Below, piece by piece: positions 1 to 14,500 of a DNA stretch of 64,000 nucleotides (position 1 is the first letter of the stretch; every line of letters starts with the position of its first letter). Location: contig NC_067312.1 of the NCBI RefSeq assembly GCF_020740795.1, positions 9,814,748 to 9,878,747 of the forward strand, written 5' to 3'. The notes under the pieces are model-generated. The model was not told the origin of the DNA. It made no database searches and was given only the letters and a program-made list of their open reading frames with translations. The stretch comes from Apus apus. Lineage: Eukaryota > Chordata > Aves > Apodiformes > Apodidae. Position numbers and translations under genes: made by a program.

Positions 1-3000
1 AATTAAAGCATTTTGTCATCACAGTCAGAAGAATGTAGCTGCTCTTGGGCTTTGGTTTGTTTTTTTAAAAACTGCTGAAATAGCCTGGAACAGCTCCTGT
101 CAATGCCAAAAGGAAGCAGGAAAGAGTCAAAAAAGTGTGAAGAGTTTTTAGAAATGCTGGGACACCACAGCAGGATGGGAGAATAAAAGAAAGCAGGTCA
201 AAGAAAGGTTACAATACAGCAATTGCTGAAGCTAAAGCACATTTCTTGGCCAGTACCCAGGCTGACAGCCAGAGACACAGCCAGCTTCTTGGCCTAAGTG
301 CTTGTCTTGGATATTTATATTGGGCTGTTTCTGTTGCTGCTACTGGTTTCTTCACATGCAAGTCACCTCTTTCTCTGTCCCTGGGGGACAATCACTTTAC
401 TTCCCAGGCAGTAAATCCTGGCTGACAGGATCTAGCCAGGCATGGGTGGAGCAGGAAGGGGAAGAGGGCTGCTCACCCATCCCAGGACATGGCACCATGG
501 CTGCACATGGGTCAGGAGCTGCAGACACAAACCTGTGAGCCCAGTGCTGGATGCCTGTGAGCAGCTTGTGGTGTGCAGACAAGTGAGGGGGCATGGGGTG
601 GCTTTGAGCCTTCCTATCCATGTGCACAAGCTGGGCAGTTCCTCTGCTTTCTCTGTGCTATGTCACACCAGCCAGTGTCACCTCTGGCCTCCCTGTGCCC
701 CCCTGCCTCTTTGCAGCCTGGTGATTTGGCTCTTGTACAGATCCAGCTGGAGGCTACTCAGACAAGAGGGAGACCGTGGAGTTTACTGCCTGAAGTACTT
801 TAGCTCTTTGACCATAGCTGGTGGTAGGGTCTGAGAGAGATCAGCTGGGATTTAAGGGACTATGATGAATGATGGGAGGACGTTGGGGTTTTTAGGAGGT
901 GAAGGGGGGAAGGGAATTTGGGGAATATTAATGGAAGTGTACAAAGTTTTAGGGAGACAATAGGAGGGTGGCTGAAATCTCTTCTTCAGCCTGTCCCACT
1001 CTCCAGCACTGTCTCCGCTATCTCCTGGGGTTTGAGGCTGCCCATCTCCCTCCCCCCCCAATACTTCCCCAGCAGCACCTACTGCACAAAGTGCTTTCTC
1101 AGTAACGGACCCTGGTTTTGTCCCTTTACCCAGGCTGGGTGGGAGGCAGCTCAGGTCCAGAGCTGGTAGCAAGCTAGGAGAATGTGAATGGACAATGGGA
1201 TGCTTGATTCTGGACATCACTGCTTTGTAGCCTTGCATTGCTGTGACCAAGGGTGACAGGGAGAAACTTGAAAGGGTCAGGGACCAGGACATTTTTTCTG
1301 TTCTTTGTGTTTTCCTGTTTCTGTGGGAGATGTTTCAGTAGTTTTGAGGGATGAATGGACCAGCATGGGAACATGCACCTCAACTCCCTCTTTCCGTCCC
1401 TGGAGGTACAGTCCATCTGCATGTAGCATTGCATTTACATAAGGAGGCTATACATTAGATACAGCCTCTAAGGTCACATCAGTCCTGGACTGGTGAGTGA
1501 TTTAGCACTGAGGGAAGTACATTTTGTCCCCGAACTTGCTATTTCAACAGCTTTCATGTAATATCATTCTGTCTGAGAGAAAAGCACTCACTCACCTCTC
1601 CTCTCCAAACAGCTCAAGTCTAACTCTTCTAGTGGTGTAATTCCTAGTGCCTCAGTTTTAAAGCAAATTCTATTATTGAGATTCCCTCAGTCACTTCTGT
1701 GCTGTTCAAGCAGTGGCCACTTTCGCTGTGTCTCTTCCGTGCTGCCTAATTGGTCAGTGACCCAAAAGCACAGAGCACAAGTAGTGCTGGAGGAGTTTGG
1801 CTTCGAGCACTGCTGTGCCTTGCCTACATGAGGTCTGCCTCCTCCAGATGCAGCTTGGCCCCCTGATAAGGAAGGACACACAAATAAGCTTGGGTCTCAT
1901 AAAACTGACCTGCAGCCCGATGGCTTTGCTTTCTCTGAGATCTGCAAATGGCTTTTGATTTCCTTGCAATCCCTCCCCTCTTGCTTTGGGTAGTTGCTGA
2001 TAGCTGCTTTCCGTAGTCTTAAGGAAAATAACTCTACTGTTAGGGAGAGAGCTCAGCACTGTGAGGTGGATCCAGGTTCTCATGAAACCCTATTTCTACG
2101 TGTTCACAGCTTTCTGTGTCGCTTGTGTAGGTCACGTAAGGACATACACACTGGAGTTGACTCCTTTGTACAGGAAGGAAACCCAGCCCTGGAGGCCTTC
2201 AGCAGGAGGAGGTTAGAGACACATCTGTAGGGACAGATCGCTCTGAGCCTGCCTTGGAGCAGGCTGGAGTTGGTGACTGTGACAGTCCCTGCTGCTGGTG
2301 CATGCTGGCCCTAGCCCACATTGGAGCCAGCAAGAGGCCATGCTGCTTGGGTGCAGCTTGCCAAGGACATGAGCAGCATTGCTGGTGACCTGTGGCCATT
2401 TTGCTATGCAGATCTGTGACTGATAACTGTAAATCAACATCTACTGAAGGGAATACTGATGTGCAGTGACAGGCTCCCTTGCCCCCTCTGCCTGCTGCTT
2501 CCCTGCCATGCTTTCCTGCCCTGCCTGTGCGCTGGGAAATCAGAAAACAGAAAGATCTTCAGCCCCCCAGGATTCCCTCTTCCTCCACTGTCTCCTGTCA
2601 GGTTATCTCCCACTCTAGCATAGCTTGAGATAAAATGAGGGGACTGTTTAGTCCTGAGAAGCTGTTTCTTGGGTAAGCAGATGGTCCATGTGCCAGCAGA
2701 CTCCAGTTCTTCTTGGGCAGAATTGAAGCCTTTGGATATTTATCTGGAGACTCTGAACACATCCCTTGTACACAGGAGAGTGTCTCTGTGTCACAACCCT
2801 GCATGTCCAAGAATGTCACACCACAGGTACAAAGAGTTCTGGATCCCAGACAAAGATGTGGCAACCCTAGACACTGGCAAATTTTGGAGAGCTACCTCAA
2901 AGAAGCCAGCAGCAGATCTGAAGGATTTGAATCTTCTTGCATTAAATCAGTTTTCTTCATTTTTGGGTAAATAACTATGTAGCTGTGCGATTGCTGAACC

Positions 3001-6000
3001 CCAAGGACGAAGATCTGGGCTTTTTCTTCTTCTCACTGTTCCTGGCCTTATGTCTTCAACCTTTTTTTTTGTTGTGTAATGTCACTTTCTGTGACTGCTC
3101 TGTTTTGCAATTGGTGGAGAGACATCACCATGTTTACAAGTTATTTTAAGCTGAAGTCAATTCTCAGTGGTCAGGAGGAACTGTTTAGTACATTAAATGG
3201 AAACACAGGCAGCTGGAGCAAGAAAAGGTCCCATTTTAAGAAAATTCAATAGTACTTGTAAATTATTTCTAAAGGGCAAGTCTCATCCTGTGAGGTGCTG
3301 TGTGCTGTCAGGGGGATGCTGGCAAAGCCAAGAGGGTTGGCTTTGACTTTCTAGTTTCCTCTTTGAAGATCTGTGTAATAAACAGGGTTGCACTGTGTTT
3401 GAAACCAATGCAATACTAGGGTTTTGGAGAAAAAAATTACAGGGGGATTTGTTTCTGTGATCAGTGATAGCCAAGTCACTGAGCTAAATGCCCCCCTGTA
3501 CACATAGTGTGTGTCCACTGGATCTGTTGCCCTCTGGGTATGCAAGAGTAACTGAAATTTGAATTTGGCCAAGCAAAATGTTTTTAGTGGAGCCTCATTT
3601 TACTCCTTCCTTTGCATTTCCCCACACCAGTATAGCTATGTTGCTACAATAACTGTTTTGTTTCCAGGCTTTGTGTCCTCTTTCTAGTGAACAGATTTTG
3701 TCAGTATGTTGGTGTGTGCCCTCCTAGAGCTCCCCAAGCCCCAGCAGCCTGGGCTTTGCTGCTCTGCAACCTGATGAGGCCATTGCTGCCTCTCCTGGGA
3801 ACTGCCTAATGCATGTGGAGTCCCACTTCATTTCTTCAAAGAACTTGTGTTTTGGTCAGATCTGTGATTGCCTGAATGTGCCTGTTCCTCTTGCACTGCC
3901 CCTCTTTGAGCCAGAGCCTCTGCTTTCTCCAGTGCCTTGACAGAAACCTTGGCAGCAGAGGGGTGGGCACAGCAAAATGTTATGGCAAGAGAGAAACGTC
4001 CCAGCCTCACAGGCCACTTGACTCCCCTTTTCTCCCTTTTTCTGTCTTTAGGTGTCCACTGCATTTCTATGCATATGATTAAAATCCTCTCTAGAAAACT
4101 GGGGGATCCTGAGAAATCACCCATTCTTCGCCTGAATAGCAGGCCTGCTAGGAAAGCAGAGAGATGCCAGGGGGAATGGGCTGTTTTCAAAGTGTGCCCT
4201 TAGCAGAGCCAGCAAGGGGGACTTCTGAAGAGAATCTCATTCTCCCAGCAATGCCTGGGTGTGACAGCAGGTCTGCCAGCCTGCAGCCTCCCCTGCAGAG
4301 GCTGCTTGGTGCTCAGCCTCCTGCCATAACTGATTACAGCTGCCTGCTGATGGAGGCAGCGTGGATGCTTATCCTCCAGGTCATCTGAGGGTAGGCTACT
4401 TTTTTGCCAGAGAGCCCAGAGGAGCTCTCAGGATTGCAGCTATTCCTGAGCACTCGCTCTGCTGCAGGGGTGTGGGGGAGGAAAGCCTGTTAGCTCAGCC
4501 CCTGAGCCACAGGGTGCGTTTGAAGGGCAAGGAGATGGCTCATCATGAGGACACAGTGCAAAGCAGTGCCTGTGGCCTGGGAGATCCAGCCCTGGTCCTG
4601 GACCTGGCTGCTGCATCTTCTTAGATGATATGCAGCTCCTCTCCATGTTGATGTGGGAGGAGAACACCCATCTACCTTGCAGCCACAGTGGCCAAGTGCA
4701 AGAAGTCCACGGACACCCTTTAGCTTTTCTTCTCCATGCATCCCTCTGGCTGAATGCTTTGGGACATGTCCAATATCATCATATCTCAGGAGAGGAGCTG
4801 ATGTTGGGGTGTGCTGGTGGTCTTGTCTGGTGGTCTTACCCTGTTGGCTTCCTATTGGCTCTGTACCTCCACAAGAGTTGGTTTGGCCTCCATTTGTGCT
4901 GGACGTGGAATTTAGGTGGAAAAACTTAACTAGTTCTTTCCAACTCATGGCTGTGCAGTGCCACAGGCACCTGAGGATGGACACAGCAGGGATGGCAAAT
5001 GGGACACTGGCCTTTCTTTGCAAGGCCCATCCTAGTTGTGGTTTTGGATTGCCACACTGAACCTGGCAATGCCCCAGAGTTTGGATGAAGTGGGCTCTTA
5101 CTCTTCTGGAAGCTTACCAGCTTTTCCTTACTTGTGATATTACATACCTTGTCCCTGAGTGCTCTGGAGCAGTGTCCCTCATTGCAGGGCCTGATGGTAT
5201 TTGTTGCAGTGTCAAAGGCAGGAAGCTGGCATGACATGGAGTAGGAAGAGATGCAGCTATGAGGGACAGAGGAACAGCTTGGTGCATCCTTGCATCTTCT
5301 TCTGAGTCACGGCCAGAGCCTGACACAGCCTTCCCCAAATAGCCAGCCTGGCTTGGAAAGGGCTGAGGCTGCCAGCAGAGACACAGGTGGCAGCTCCCTG
5401 CCTGGCAGAGCATGTCTGTGCCTCTGTAAAAAGCCCAAATACATGGTTGTAAAATGCCCTTTGCTTGCAGACTTCACTGACATGTTTCCTGACATGGGGT
5501 GTGTCCACCTACAGACCTCCCTGCCCCTGCACACCCTGATAGAAACCATCGTGCTGCTCCCAGCCCTTGCCAAGCATCTGCCTGACTCCTGCTCGTGCTA
5601 CCTGCCAGCCTCCTCCAAAGAACAAGGAAGGGAGACACCTGTCCCTTGCTCAAATTAATTTGATGGGCTCAATGGGGAATTGTTTAAATGAGGGAAGGGA
5701 AGGAATCGCCAGTGAATAAAATGTCTTGCTGCTCACGTTGATGGAGCTGATGCAAAAGGATTATTTTTATCCCGTGGAGAAATGGGAGAGAAGGGCGCCA
5801 CGAAGCAGAGGTGAGAGGGCCTGCCTCTCAGTCCCTCTGGCTGTGGGAGATGCAGTGATGGCTGCAATCAAAGCAGCCCCAAGGTTCTCCTGGAGAGAAG
5901 CTGTTATGCTCCAGTTCACTGGCTGTTTCTGTGAGGTGGGATGCCAGACGCCAGCTGTGGGAAGCCGTCCTAGGGCAAACATCCCCTGCTCTTCCCTGCT

Positions 6001-6369
6001 CCCACCTCCCACCAGGGAGCTGCCTGTGATCCCACTGCTCACAGTCCAGGGAGTGTCTGAGCTCCTCACGCCCTGCAGCATCCTGGTCAGTGCAGAGGCC
6101 TGCCCTGCTTGCTTAAGGCTGTGTTTCTCACCTCCAACTCATTGTGCTGAAATATTCTTCTTGTTTTCCTCCAGACCACTTCCCATGAGCTGTCCCTTTG
6201 CTCTGTGGTGTCATGGGTGCAGCTCCCCTGCTGCCCCCCCTGGCTCAGAGGGGTCCCTCTGGTCACCGTGGTCCCAGTTCTCTGCCCTAGTTCAGCCCTG
6301 TCCTATCCTGGTGATTATCCCTCCAGTGCCAACCCTGATGGCAGAATGCTCCCTTCCCACTGTCCATTA
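1..6369. other. no gene seen
   Basis: Unique noncoding DNA at about average vertebrate composition. Short open frames on both strands show no domain, codon bias or splice-consistent pattern. It could be intronic to ARID3C, if that gene's intron runs off the window, or intergenic. Confidence 0.6.
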
Positions 6370-6970
6370 TTTGTGCAGGGAATTGTCCCTCCTCACTTGC
6401 AGTATCTTGCATTTGTCCCTGTTATATTAAATATACATTTTCCAGGTCACATCTCTGGTCCAGGAAAGTAATTTTAAATTCTAGTCATGCCTTCCTGGAC
6501 ACCTGCAGCCTTCCCATCTGTCCCAGTGTCCAAGCACTAACAGAAACACTGACCAGATCCCCTCCAGACCATGGATCTGGAACACAACTCTGTGAAAACA
6601 CTGTTCAATCTTACCAGCTTCCACCCACTTCATATACATCTTTTGCCTCACTTGAGGATCAGAATATGAAGGCAGGCATTGGCAAAGTCTTCCTGAGGTT
6701 GAGATTAATGACTTGTATATCCTTCCTGTCCACAAGGTCTATTATCTTGTTGCAAAAATAAATCAGATTCGTTCAGCATGACTTCTTTGGTATAAATCCA
6801 TGTTAGTTGTGATGCATCTTCTCTCAGGCACTTAGCTGCTTTGGCTTGTACCACTCATCTTCTGAAAAGCACAGTTAAACTGAATGGTCTATGATTCTGT
6901 TTTTTAGGATAGTTACTGCATGTACCTGTTTCAACTCTCTGATCTCTGTCATCCTCTGAAATTACCCTAG
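6370..6970 (-). mobile_element. probable ancient LINE (CR1-like) remnant, minus strand
   Basis: Phrases in order (a CCACAAGGTCTATTATCTTG-like block, then AAATCCATGTTAGTTGTGAT, then AAACTGAATGGTCTATGATTC) resemble the reverse complement of an interspersed LINE segment common in sauropsid genomes. Divergence is high, so the family and limits are uncertain. No open reading frame is kept. Confidence 0.45.
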
Positions 6971-7630
6971 ATGAATGCATTAAATTATGGCTGTTAGGTG
7001 AAGCTGACATGAAAACAGCTGCCTTACCAAGAGGCTGGGGCTGCTGGGGCCAGGATGGTCTGAAACACTATAAGGCAAAGCATGTTGGGCAAACAAAGAC
7101 ACCTGGGAAGAAAAGAGAAGTGTATATGCCCTAAGGATTGTATTTTATTCTCTAGATGTATGTTAGTGGAGCTAATGAAAGGCACTGCATCTCCCTGCCA
7201 GCCTGTGCTGCCTGGGTATGCACTCCCTCATGCCTCTGCTCAGCCAGAGCAGGTGTCTTCCTGCTTGGTTGCTCTGATATCCCGAGGATTGGAGTTTGCA
7301 GGAAAAGGGAAAGGTGCCTTCTCAAGTGCATAGAGGCAACATGGGTGTGAGCACTGGTTAGTCTCTCTTATTTGCTTGCCTCCTCTGACTTTCTGACTAT
7401 TATACTGACTTGCTGTAAGAAGTTAGGCTCCAAAACCAGTAGGACCAGGAACCACTTTTGCACATGAGAGTGTGAGACCAGAGGATGTTCATCCCTCTCC
7501 AGGATTAGGCCTCCTGCTTTGATCTGCACTGAAGGAACCTCCTAAGCCAGGAAAAGAAACTAAAAGGCTCTTCTTTTATCTGGCCTGGACGAGAGCAGGA
7601 AATGAATAATTTAGTGTCTTTCATGCCATT

Positions 7631-7648
7631 AAAAAAAAAAAAAAAAAA
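7631..7648 (+). repeat. poly-A tract (18 A)
   Basis: A homopolymer of 18 A in noncoding DNA. No retroelement body is obvious upstream. Confidence 0.9.
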
Positions 7649-8949
7649 GGTACACCAGGCTTTCCTGCACAGTAAGAGTTTGTAATAGAGCAGAGCAAAA
7701 GGCTAATGGATTGAGTTTCAATTACAACTGCTTGTTCAAGAAGAAAAACTGTGCTATAAAAACACTGCAGCCCAAATGGCTCCTGCAACCTGGAGGCTGG
7801 GGAACTTGATCTGAAGAAGGAAAAGGAAAGCCCAGCCTGAGAAACCTCTGCTCATCTGCTGCCATGAGGCCAAAGGCCGGACTGTGGAGGTGCCACCTCA
7901 CTCAGCCCAGCCTCAAAGTGACCCCAGCCTAAAGCACCAGCAAAGAAGAGGTCCTGCAGTGGGTAGAGCCTGGGGTAGCTTGGGCCTGAAGTGCAGTTCC
8001 TCTGAGGATGGAAACCCTGGGGTGGCTGTAGGGGACAAAGACTTGCAGAGGGATCTGTCCTCTCTTCTGCACTGGCAGGGGATACTCCAGATTGCTCTCT
8101 CCTTCTGTGTGTAGGGAAATTTAATTCTTCAGGGTGTTTGTACCCTGCTCATAGCCAGTGATGTGCTGCCAGGCATGACTTTTCAGAGGCTGGTGCTGTA
8201 AACAATGTCTTCTGCGGTCAGTCAGCTCTTCATTTCAAGTCAAGGTTAGTCAAACTGTAACACAGAAAAGCAACAAGAAAATGGAACATCACCATTGCAT
8301 ACTTGCAAAGAGACACAGAGGGGCTTGGCAGAGAAACCTCCAGCCCTCAGTCCCCTTATCTCTAGAACAGTCATAACAGTTGTGGTCTGAGAAGGCTGAG
8401 CAGGGTTTCTCAAGTGCAAGGCAATTGGCTTCTCTTCTCCTCTCTATCCCTGGCCCTTGCCCAGCTTGGAGACTGTGGCAGGGGTTTGTTGTAGAAGGTA
8501 CAGGCTGTGTTCCCATGCTTCACAGTGCTTCACAGAAACAGTTGCTGCTTCCTGCAGGCTGCAGTGAAACCACCAACTGAGCCTTGTCCCTGCTCTGCCC
8601 TGCAAGTGAGTGGCCAGTAAAAGGCTGGAGCGGGTAGGGCTGAAAGGTGCTACCAAAGTGTCACACATTGTTTGCTGTGGTTGGGGGAATTAGAAGCTTA
8701 AACATTGCAACTGAGCTGTTTCCCCTGTTTCAGAAATAGTTGCTTGTGTATCAACATGAGACACCACCACACTCCCCATGAACTTACTACTCTGTGGGAT
8801 TTCAGCCTTGCTTGGCAAATGCTTTTTGTCTAGGGCCTCTGATAAACCTGTTGCAATATAATATTTATGGCCTGAAGGAATGATTCAACACAGACTTTCT
8901 TTTTAAAATAAATACCCTGTCTAAAAGAAGGGAGGTGGCAGTTTGCCTC

Positions 8950-9267
8950 TTGTCTCAAGTGAGTAATGACAGGAGGAGAGGAAATGGCCTGAAGCTGTAC
9001 CAGGGGAGCAGCTGGATAGACTGGATATCAGGAACAATCTCTTTACCCAAAGAGCGCTTGGACAGTGGAACAGGCTGCCCTGGGAGGTGGTGGAGTCACC
9101 ATCCCTGCAAGTGCTTGAGAGAAACGTAGACATCCTGCGTAGCGACACGATTTAAGCACTGAACGGGAAAATTAGCTGATGGTAGGGGGATTTAGGTTAT
9201 GGTTGCACTTGATGATCTTTCAGGTCCCTCCCAACCAGGATGATTCTATGATTCTATGCTTCTGTGA
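8950..9267 (+). mobile_element. CR1 LINE 3' fragment
   Basis: Plus-strand CR1 3' end. It contains the GGAACAGGCTGCCCTGGGAG block, a TTGATGATCTTTCAGGTCCC block and the tail GATTCTATGATTCTATG near 9241-9258. The copy is short and 5'-truncated, with no usable open frame. It lies in otherwise unremarkable noncoding DNA. Confidence 0.88.
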
Positions 9268-11020
9268 AAAGGCACTACACAAATCCTGCATGGATTCAGC
9301 TGAAGAGAGCCAGCCAATCTTTAAAAGTGACTGTAGGCTGGGGTGTCAGTCTGATAGGGATGAGTCTGTCACGGTTCAGCAGGGTATTTTCATAAACTCC
9401 TGTTGATAGTGCTGTCAGTGTTAGATGTGAGTGTTGATAACAAGTCAATAGTGCCAGCAGCAAGATGGTCTCAAAGGCCAATCCAGATGTCTTGCTACCA
9501 TGGTGTTGTTTTCACAGTGCCCATCAGAGCACAGTCAGAAGCAAGGTGGCATAGGGTGGATATAAATCCCACACAAATCCCGCCCTTGCAGCTCTGGGGA
9601 TGCATCCTGGGACTGGAGATGCTGAAAGAGGCTTGAAAGGTTGCAAAGGAAGGCATGAACTCCCAGTGTGACACTGAGACACTGAGCCAAATGCAGAGTC
9701 TGGCTGCCTTAAGTCAGGGCCCTGTGTTGAGGGGTAGCATTAGCAGATCCATGGCCAGCTGCAGTGCACACAACCAGGGTTTTCACTTCAGTGAAGGTTA
9801 TATATTTGATTTATTGATGTATTGATTGATTAATTGATAAAAAATGGAAACTAAGTCTGGAAAGAGCAAGAGAGTTGATCTAAGGTCTGGGAAACATAAC
9901 TTCAAGGAACTTTTTACAACCACTCAAATAAATTCAGTCATAGCTTGATCTCAGCCTAAAAACACATGCAGGGGAAAGGATTTGCAATGGTGGAAGGCTC
10001 TTTAAATTAGCAGAAAGGGATGTAATGGGATTTGGCAGCTGACCACATTCAAACAAGGACTAGGACACACACATTTACCATGGCATTAGCTTGTCTGCAT
10101 CCCTGAAACTCGTTTGTGTTATTCAAAGATGTGCTTTAGTTCCAAGAGGAGTTATTGGTGTGATTCTGGGGTTAAAATCTGTTAAATCTACTTCTGCTTT
10201 TGATCTTCTTGAAATGATTAGGGATTGACAAGCAGTATTATAGGAGGAGATTACAGCCTTTGTAGAATCACAGCTTGGAACAGGCCAAGGAGCTGTGTAT
10301 GAAGACTCCTAAACTCTCTGGTTCCCTTGACTTTGGCTTATTTATTAGCTCATATGTTAAACAATCACACTGTAAGCACTCAGGGACATCAACATGTTAC
10401 AATAACAATGAGCATGGGTTGATGTTAAGTCAGTCTTATCCCTTTTCTGCCATTGAAATAAGCCCTATGGGAAAAGATAGATACTTGCCCCACATGCCTG
10501 GGATCATAGTTTCCCTCTTATGTCAGATTGGAACTTTCCCACTTGTCAGTAAGCATGAGGAAACAGACCTCACTTTCTGATCACTGTGGTGACAGCCCTC
10601 ATGGACCTTTAGTCCATCTTCTTCCTTGGTCCTCTAGCTGTTTGCCTAAGGCTCCCACTGTCCATGAGTTTTCCCAGTGCTTCCTGCTTGCAATTTTTAC
10701 CTGGAAGACCTTCTTCCACTCTCTACCCATCTAATACCCACATTCAAACCAGTCTGTGCACTTTCCTCAACTTTTGGATACCCTAAGGGAGGGTGCTGGG
10801 AAGCTTGACTCCTTTTACAGTGTGCCTTCATTCCCCAAGAGCTGGGAATTTCCCTGTTGAGGGCTGAATTGCTCTGCACCGACCCTGACACTGAGAGCAA
10901 TATATGGTTAAGATAACATTTGCTTAAAAATGCTATCTGCATTAAGAGGACAAAAACAGAGCAGGGTAGAGCTGCAAAACTCATCCTTCAGTTTACCCTT
11001 GGTGGTGAAGAACAACCTGG

Positions 11021-11500
11021 GATTGCAGAGTCATGGACACATTCAGGCTGGAAGGGATGTTGGGAGTTTTCAAGTCCAACTTCCAGCTCAAAGCAGGGTC
11101 TGCCCTGAAATCAGACAAGGTTTCTCAGGGCTTAGACTTATCCTGAAAACCTCCAAGGCTGGAGATTCCATAGCTTCTTAGGAGCCCCGTTCCAGTGGCT
11201 GATTGTCACTGTGAAGAAAACCTTTGCTATGTCCTATTGAATCCGTCCCTACTTCAGTTTATGGCTGTTGAGCCTCATTCTCCTGCTGTGCACTTCTGTA
11301 AAGACCCTGTCTCTATCCTCTTGATACCCTCCTCTTCGGTGCTCCAGGCTCCTGTTGGGCACCCAGAGCCATCTCTTCCTCCAGGCTGAACAAGTACAGC
11401 AGCACCCTTATTGTCTCCTCAGTGAATATCCTTCAGCCCTCAACAATCTTGGTAGTCTCTGCTGGACTCTGGTTTATCAACATATCAGTTTGGCCCTTAA
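11021..11500 (-). mobile_element. old CR1 LINE fragment, minus strand
   Basis: The segment reads as a reverse-complement CR1 3' region: GGCTGGAAGGGATGTTGG near its start, then GTTCCAGTGGCTGATTGTCACTG-like and CTCCAGGCTGAACAAGTACA-like blocks in CR1 order. It is clearly more diverged than the copies at 41.6 and 60.1 kb, which suggests an older insertion. The edges are approximate. Confidence 0.8.
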
Positions 11501-14500
11501 GCTACTATCTGCCTCTCTTTCCCAAAGTGAATCTGGAACCCTCCTATTAATTAGCTGAAAATGAAAGCTTTTTACAGTCTGTTTTCTATCACAAGTAGCA
11601 GAACACAGAATGACTGAGCCAGCACAGTCATCATCTCCTTATTTCTTTCCTCCCTAGAAAGATCCTTTCCTTTTTCCCGGTGACTGAGGACGTGGCACCA
11701 CATAGCACCAGGAACAGAAGGTGAGAGGGATTCACCCTCTTGCATCATCCCACCTCCCAAAGCTTCTTTCATTAACACTCACATAGCGTTTCTTAATTAG
11801 CACATTCTGGCTTGGAGCTGCCTGCCTGTGTTGCAGCCTTCTGGAGAAAATCTGCTGAAGCTTCAACTGTTGTATGGCAGGAAATATGAAACACCTAGGC
11901 CTCTTCTTAGATGGATGGCTACTGTTGTGCCACATCATTACACAGGGGTTGAGTGTGGTCCTCATCCTCTGCAGCCATCGTTGGCTTTACTTGTCTCTCC
12001 TGAGGGAACCTTCTGCTGTGGTTGTGTACTTACATTTCTTCAGACTTTTGATGCCAATCCACATGACAGGTGCATGGCTGAGCTAAGCCAGGAGATTGCA
12101 AAGGTTACAGCAGAAATGGGAAGAGAAACAGGCTGAAAAATCACCCCAAAAGAGCAGTTAGCATTGGGATAACTGGGATGATTTCACAGGTCAGATTTAT
12201 TTTGAAGGATTGGTTGGTGTCCTCACTGGCATTACGGATTTCCCTTTCATTCCTTGGATGGTTTAGCAGAGTCGACTTATAAAGTCTTGAGTGGGCCTGG
12301 TGGCATGGAGAGTTACAAGGACTTTGAAAGGCTTTGCGTCAGATCTCCACATCACCCAGAAACATTGGAGAGATAAACTGAAATTAAGGAGGTCAATTCA
12401 GTGAAGACCTTCACAAAGTACCAAAAACATCTGCCAGGACTGGTCTCAGTGGTGCTTGATCCTGCTTTAGTGCACAGCCCAGGACAAATTCCTGTGGTCC
12501 AAGGACTCAGAGTCACGTTGGTGAGCCCAACCCAGTCAGTAATCCCATGCCTGCAACGTGGGGTGATTCCAGTGGGAAGCGAGGTTGGAGTTTGACTCTG
12601 GCTGTGTTTGCCTCAATAGCATCCAAGCCCCAGATGGTCACATAGGAAACACTGCATTTATCTATGGCTAAATCAGGGGTTGCTAGAGTAAATCAGCTCT
12701 GTTACAGGTTCTCTGCTGCTCTCGCTGGATTTCTGGCTTGTTTACAGATGGTTACTGGGGAAGTTAAATTATGAACAATAACCATTCACAATGAGCCAGG
12801 CTTCTTAAGGAATTTGCTGGCTGGGGAGAGGTTGGCACTATTTCCCCAGTTACCTTCTTCTCACCTTTGGAGCAATTGCAGCTCTCACTTAGGAATTTTA
12901 TGCATCTTTACACCAAATAGGCTGCTAATGAAAGTATAATTACTGGAATTAGGTTTGGATTTAATTCTCTGAGCACAAGTGGCCCCATTTCTGTCTTTCT
13001 TTTGTTTTCTGCTTGGTTGCCAGCTGTGAAAACCATCTCTTTTCAGGACTGTTCTTGATGCGGAAGCACTTGCGCAGTGCCAGGCAGCGCCGCAGCGCCA
13101 CGGGCTCGTCCCCTGCTGGGCTGCATCTCTCCCAGCTCTCAAATGGTGCTGAGCACTCCTCTGCAGTGAGGGGGAAGAGCACGATCAGCAGCGGGTCTAG
13201 GGAAACCAGCATGCTTCATCATTTGTGGTATCTGCATCACTTTATACGCAGGATCTGTATGGTTAACTGTTTTGCAGGAGGAGCAGTGGGATGTAGGGGA
13301 GTGAGCAACATTATTTTTGCAAATCAATTCCTTCCACCATTCATCTAGGTCAGTTTAGGCATCTCCTCAGAAGAACAATTTTGGTTATCATCTTGAGGCC
13401 TCTCAAAACATCACCGGGTTCTTGTGCAACCTTTATTGCTTCCTCTCAGATCTGTAGCCTGACAAACACATCTGAGTTTCAGGGACAATATCCAGAGGAT
13501 TAATGAGAGGACTCAGATCAGAATGGAAACAGCAGAGCCTAGGAAGAAATAACCCCTTCTGAGATGATGACCTGACCATGCTGGGGGAATCTACAACCAG
13601 AACGGGTATCCAGATATGATGAGATGTCTGCCATCTCCACCAAGGAGATACCTCCTCCAGAGGCCCTCCAGGACAAACACTAGCTGCTTGCCTGGCAGCA
13701 CTGCCCCAGCCATCTCCCTCTCTCCCAGTTCCAGCCACACAAAGAAGAGGGCCAGGATCAGGCCATGTTTGCTGGTGTGTTCATGCTTCCAGCCCCAGTA
13801 AGATGACAGGATATGTACCACTGTGGTTCTCTTAACTTAGCAGATCTGTCCACTTAGTGCTAGGCATGTGCATCAGCTTCAGTTAACCTCTGCTAACAGG
13901 ATCCTGCTAGTCCTTGAATCTGGCAATTAATTGTCAGATAGCTGCTGCTGCCAGCTTGTTCACTGTCTTGCTGAAGCTGTTACCTGCTGGTTAACCTTAT
14001 TCTGTCTTTGGTACTGATGGGACTTGCTGAGTGATGGAGAGATTACCTTGGGAAGTGCTCACCTTAAGGATCTTAATGACTTCTACATGGTTTTCTTCTC
14101 AGCTTGCCTTTATTTTGTAGTACTCCATTACAAAGAAGCTCTGTTCATTTCAGCAGCCAGTAGAGCAGATGGGTTTAACTGGTCTATGGCACCTAAGTAA
14201 TAACATGTTGGTGCAACAGAGGCATAGCAGCAAACATGTAAAATTAATTCAGGTGCAGCATCCTGGTCAGTGAATTGAAGCAAAGAGCATTTATGGAGGC
14301 CACCCCTGGCCCCACTGTGACTGTGCTGTTGGCAGTGTGGACAATCACCAGGAATATACCCCTCTGGTTTCCACAGATGTTGTATTGGCTTTTCCCATGG
14401 CCAGTTCCTTCTTCAGATTTGTATTAGGATCAGAGAGACTGATTAGTGCTTGCATCTCTCTTCTGCTCCTGTTGTAATTAAAACAGCAATACATGCATGA

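Noticed and set aside
5726-6430. Plus-strand frame of 234 codons
   Set aside because: No recognisable domain; its end runs into a degraded LINE-like remnant on the opposite strand.
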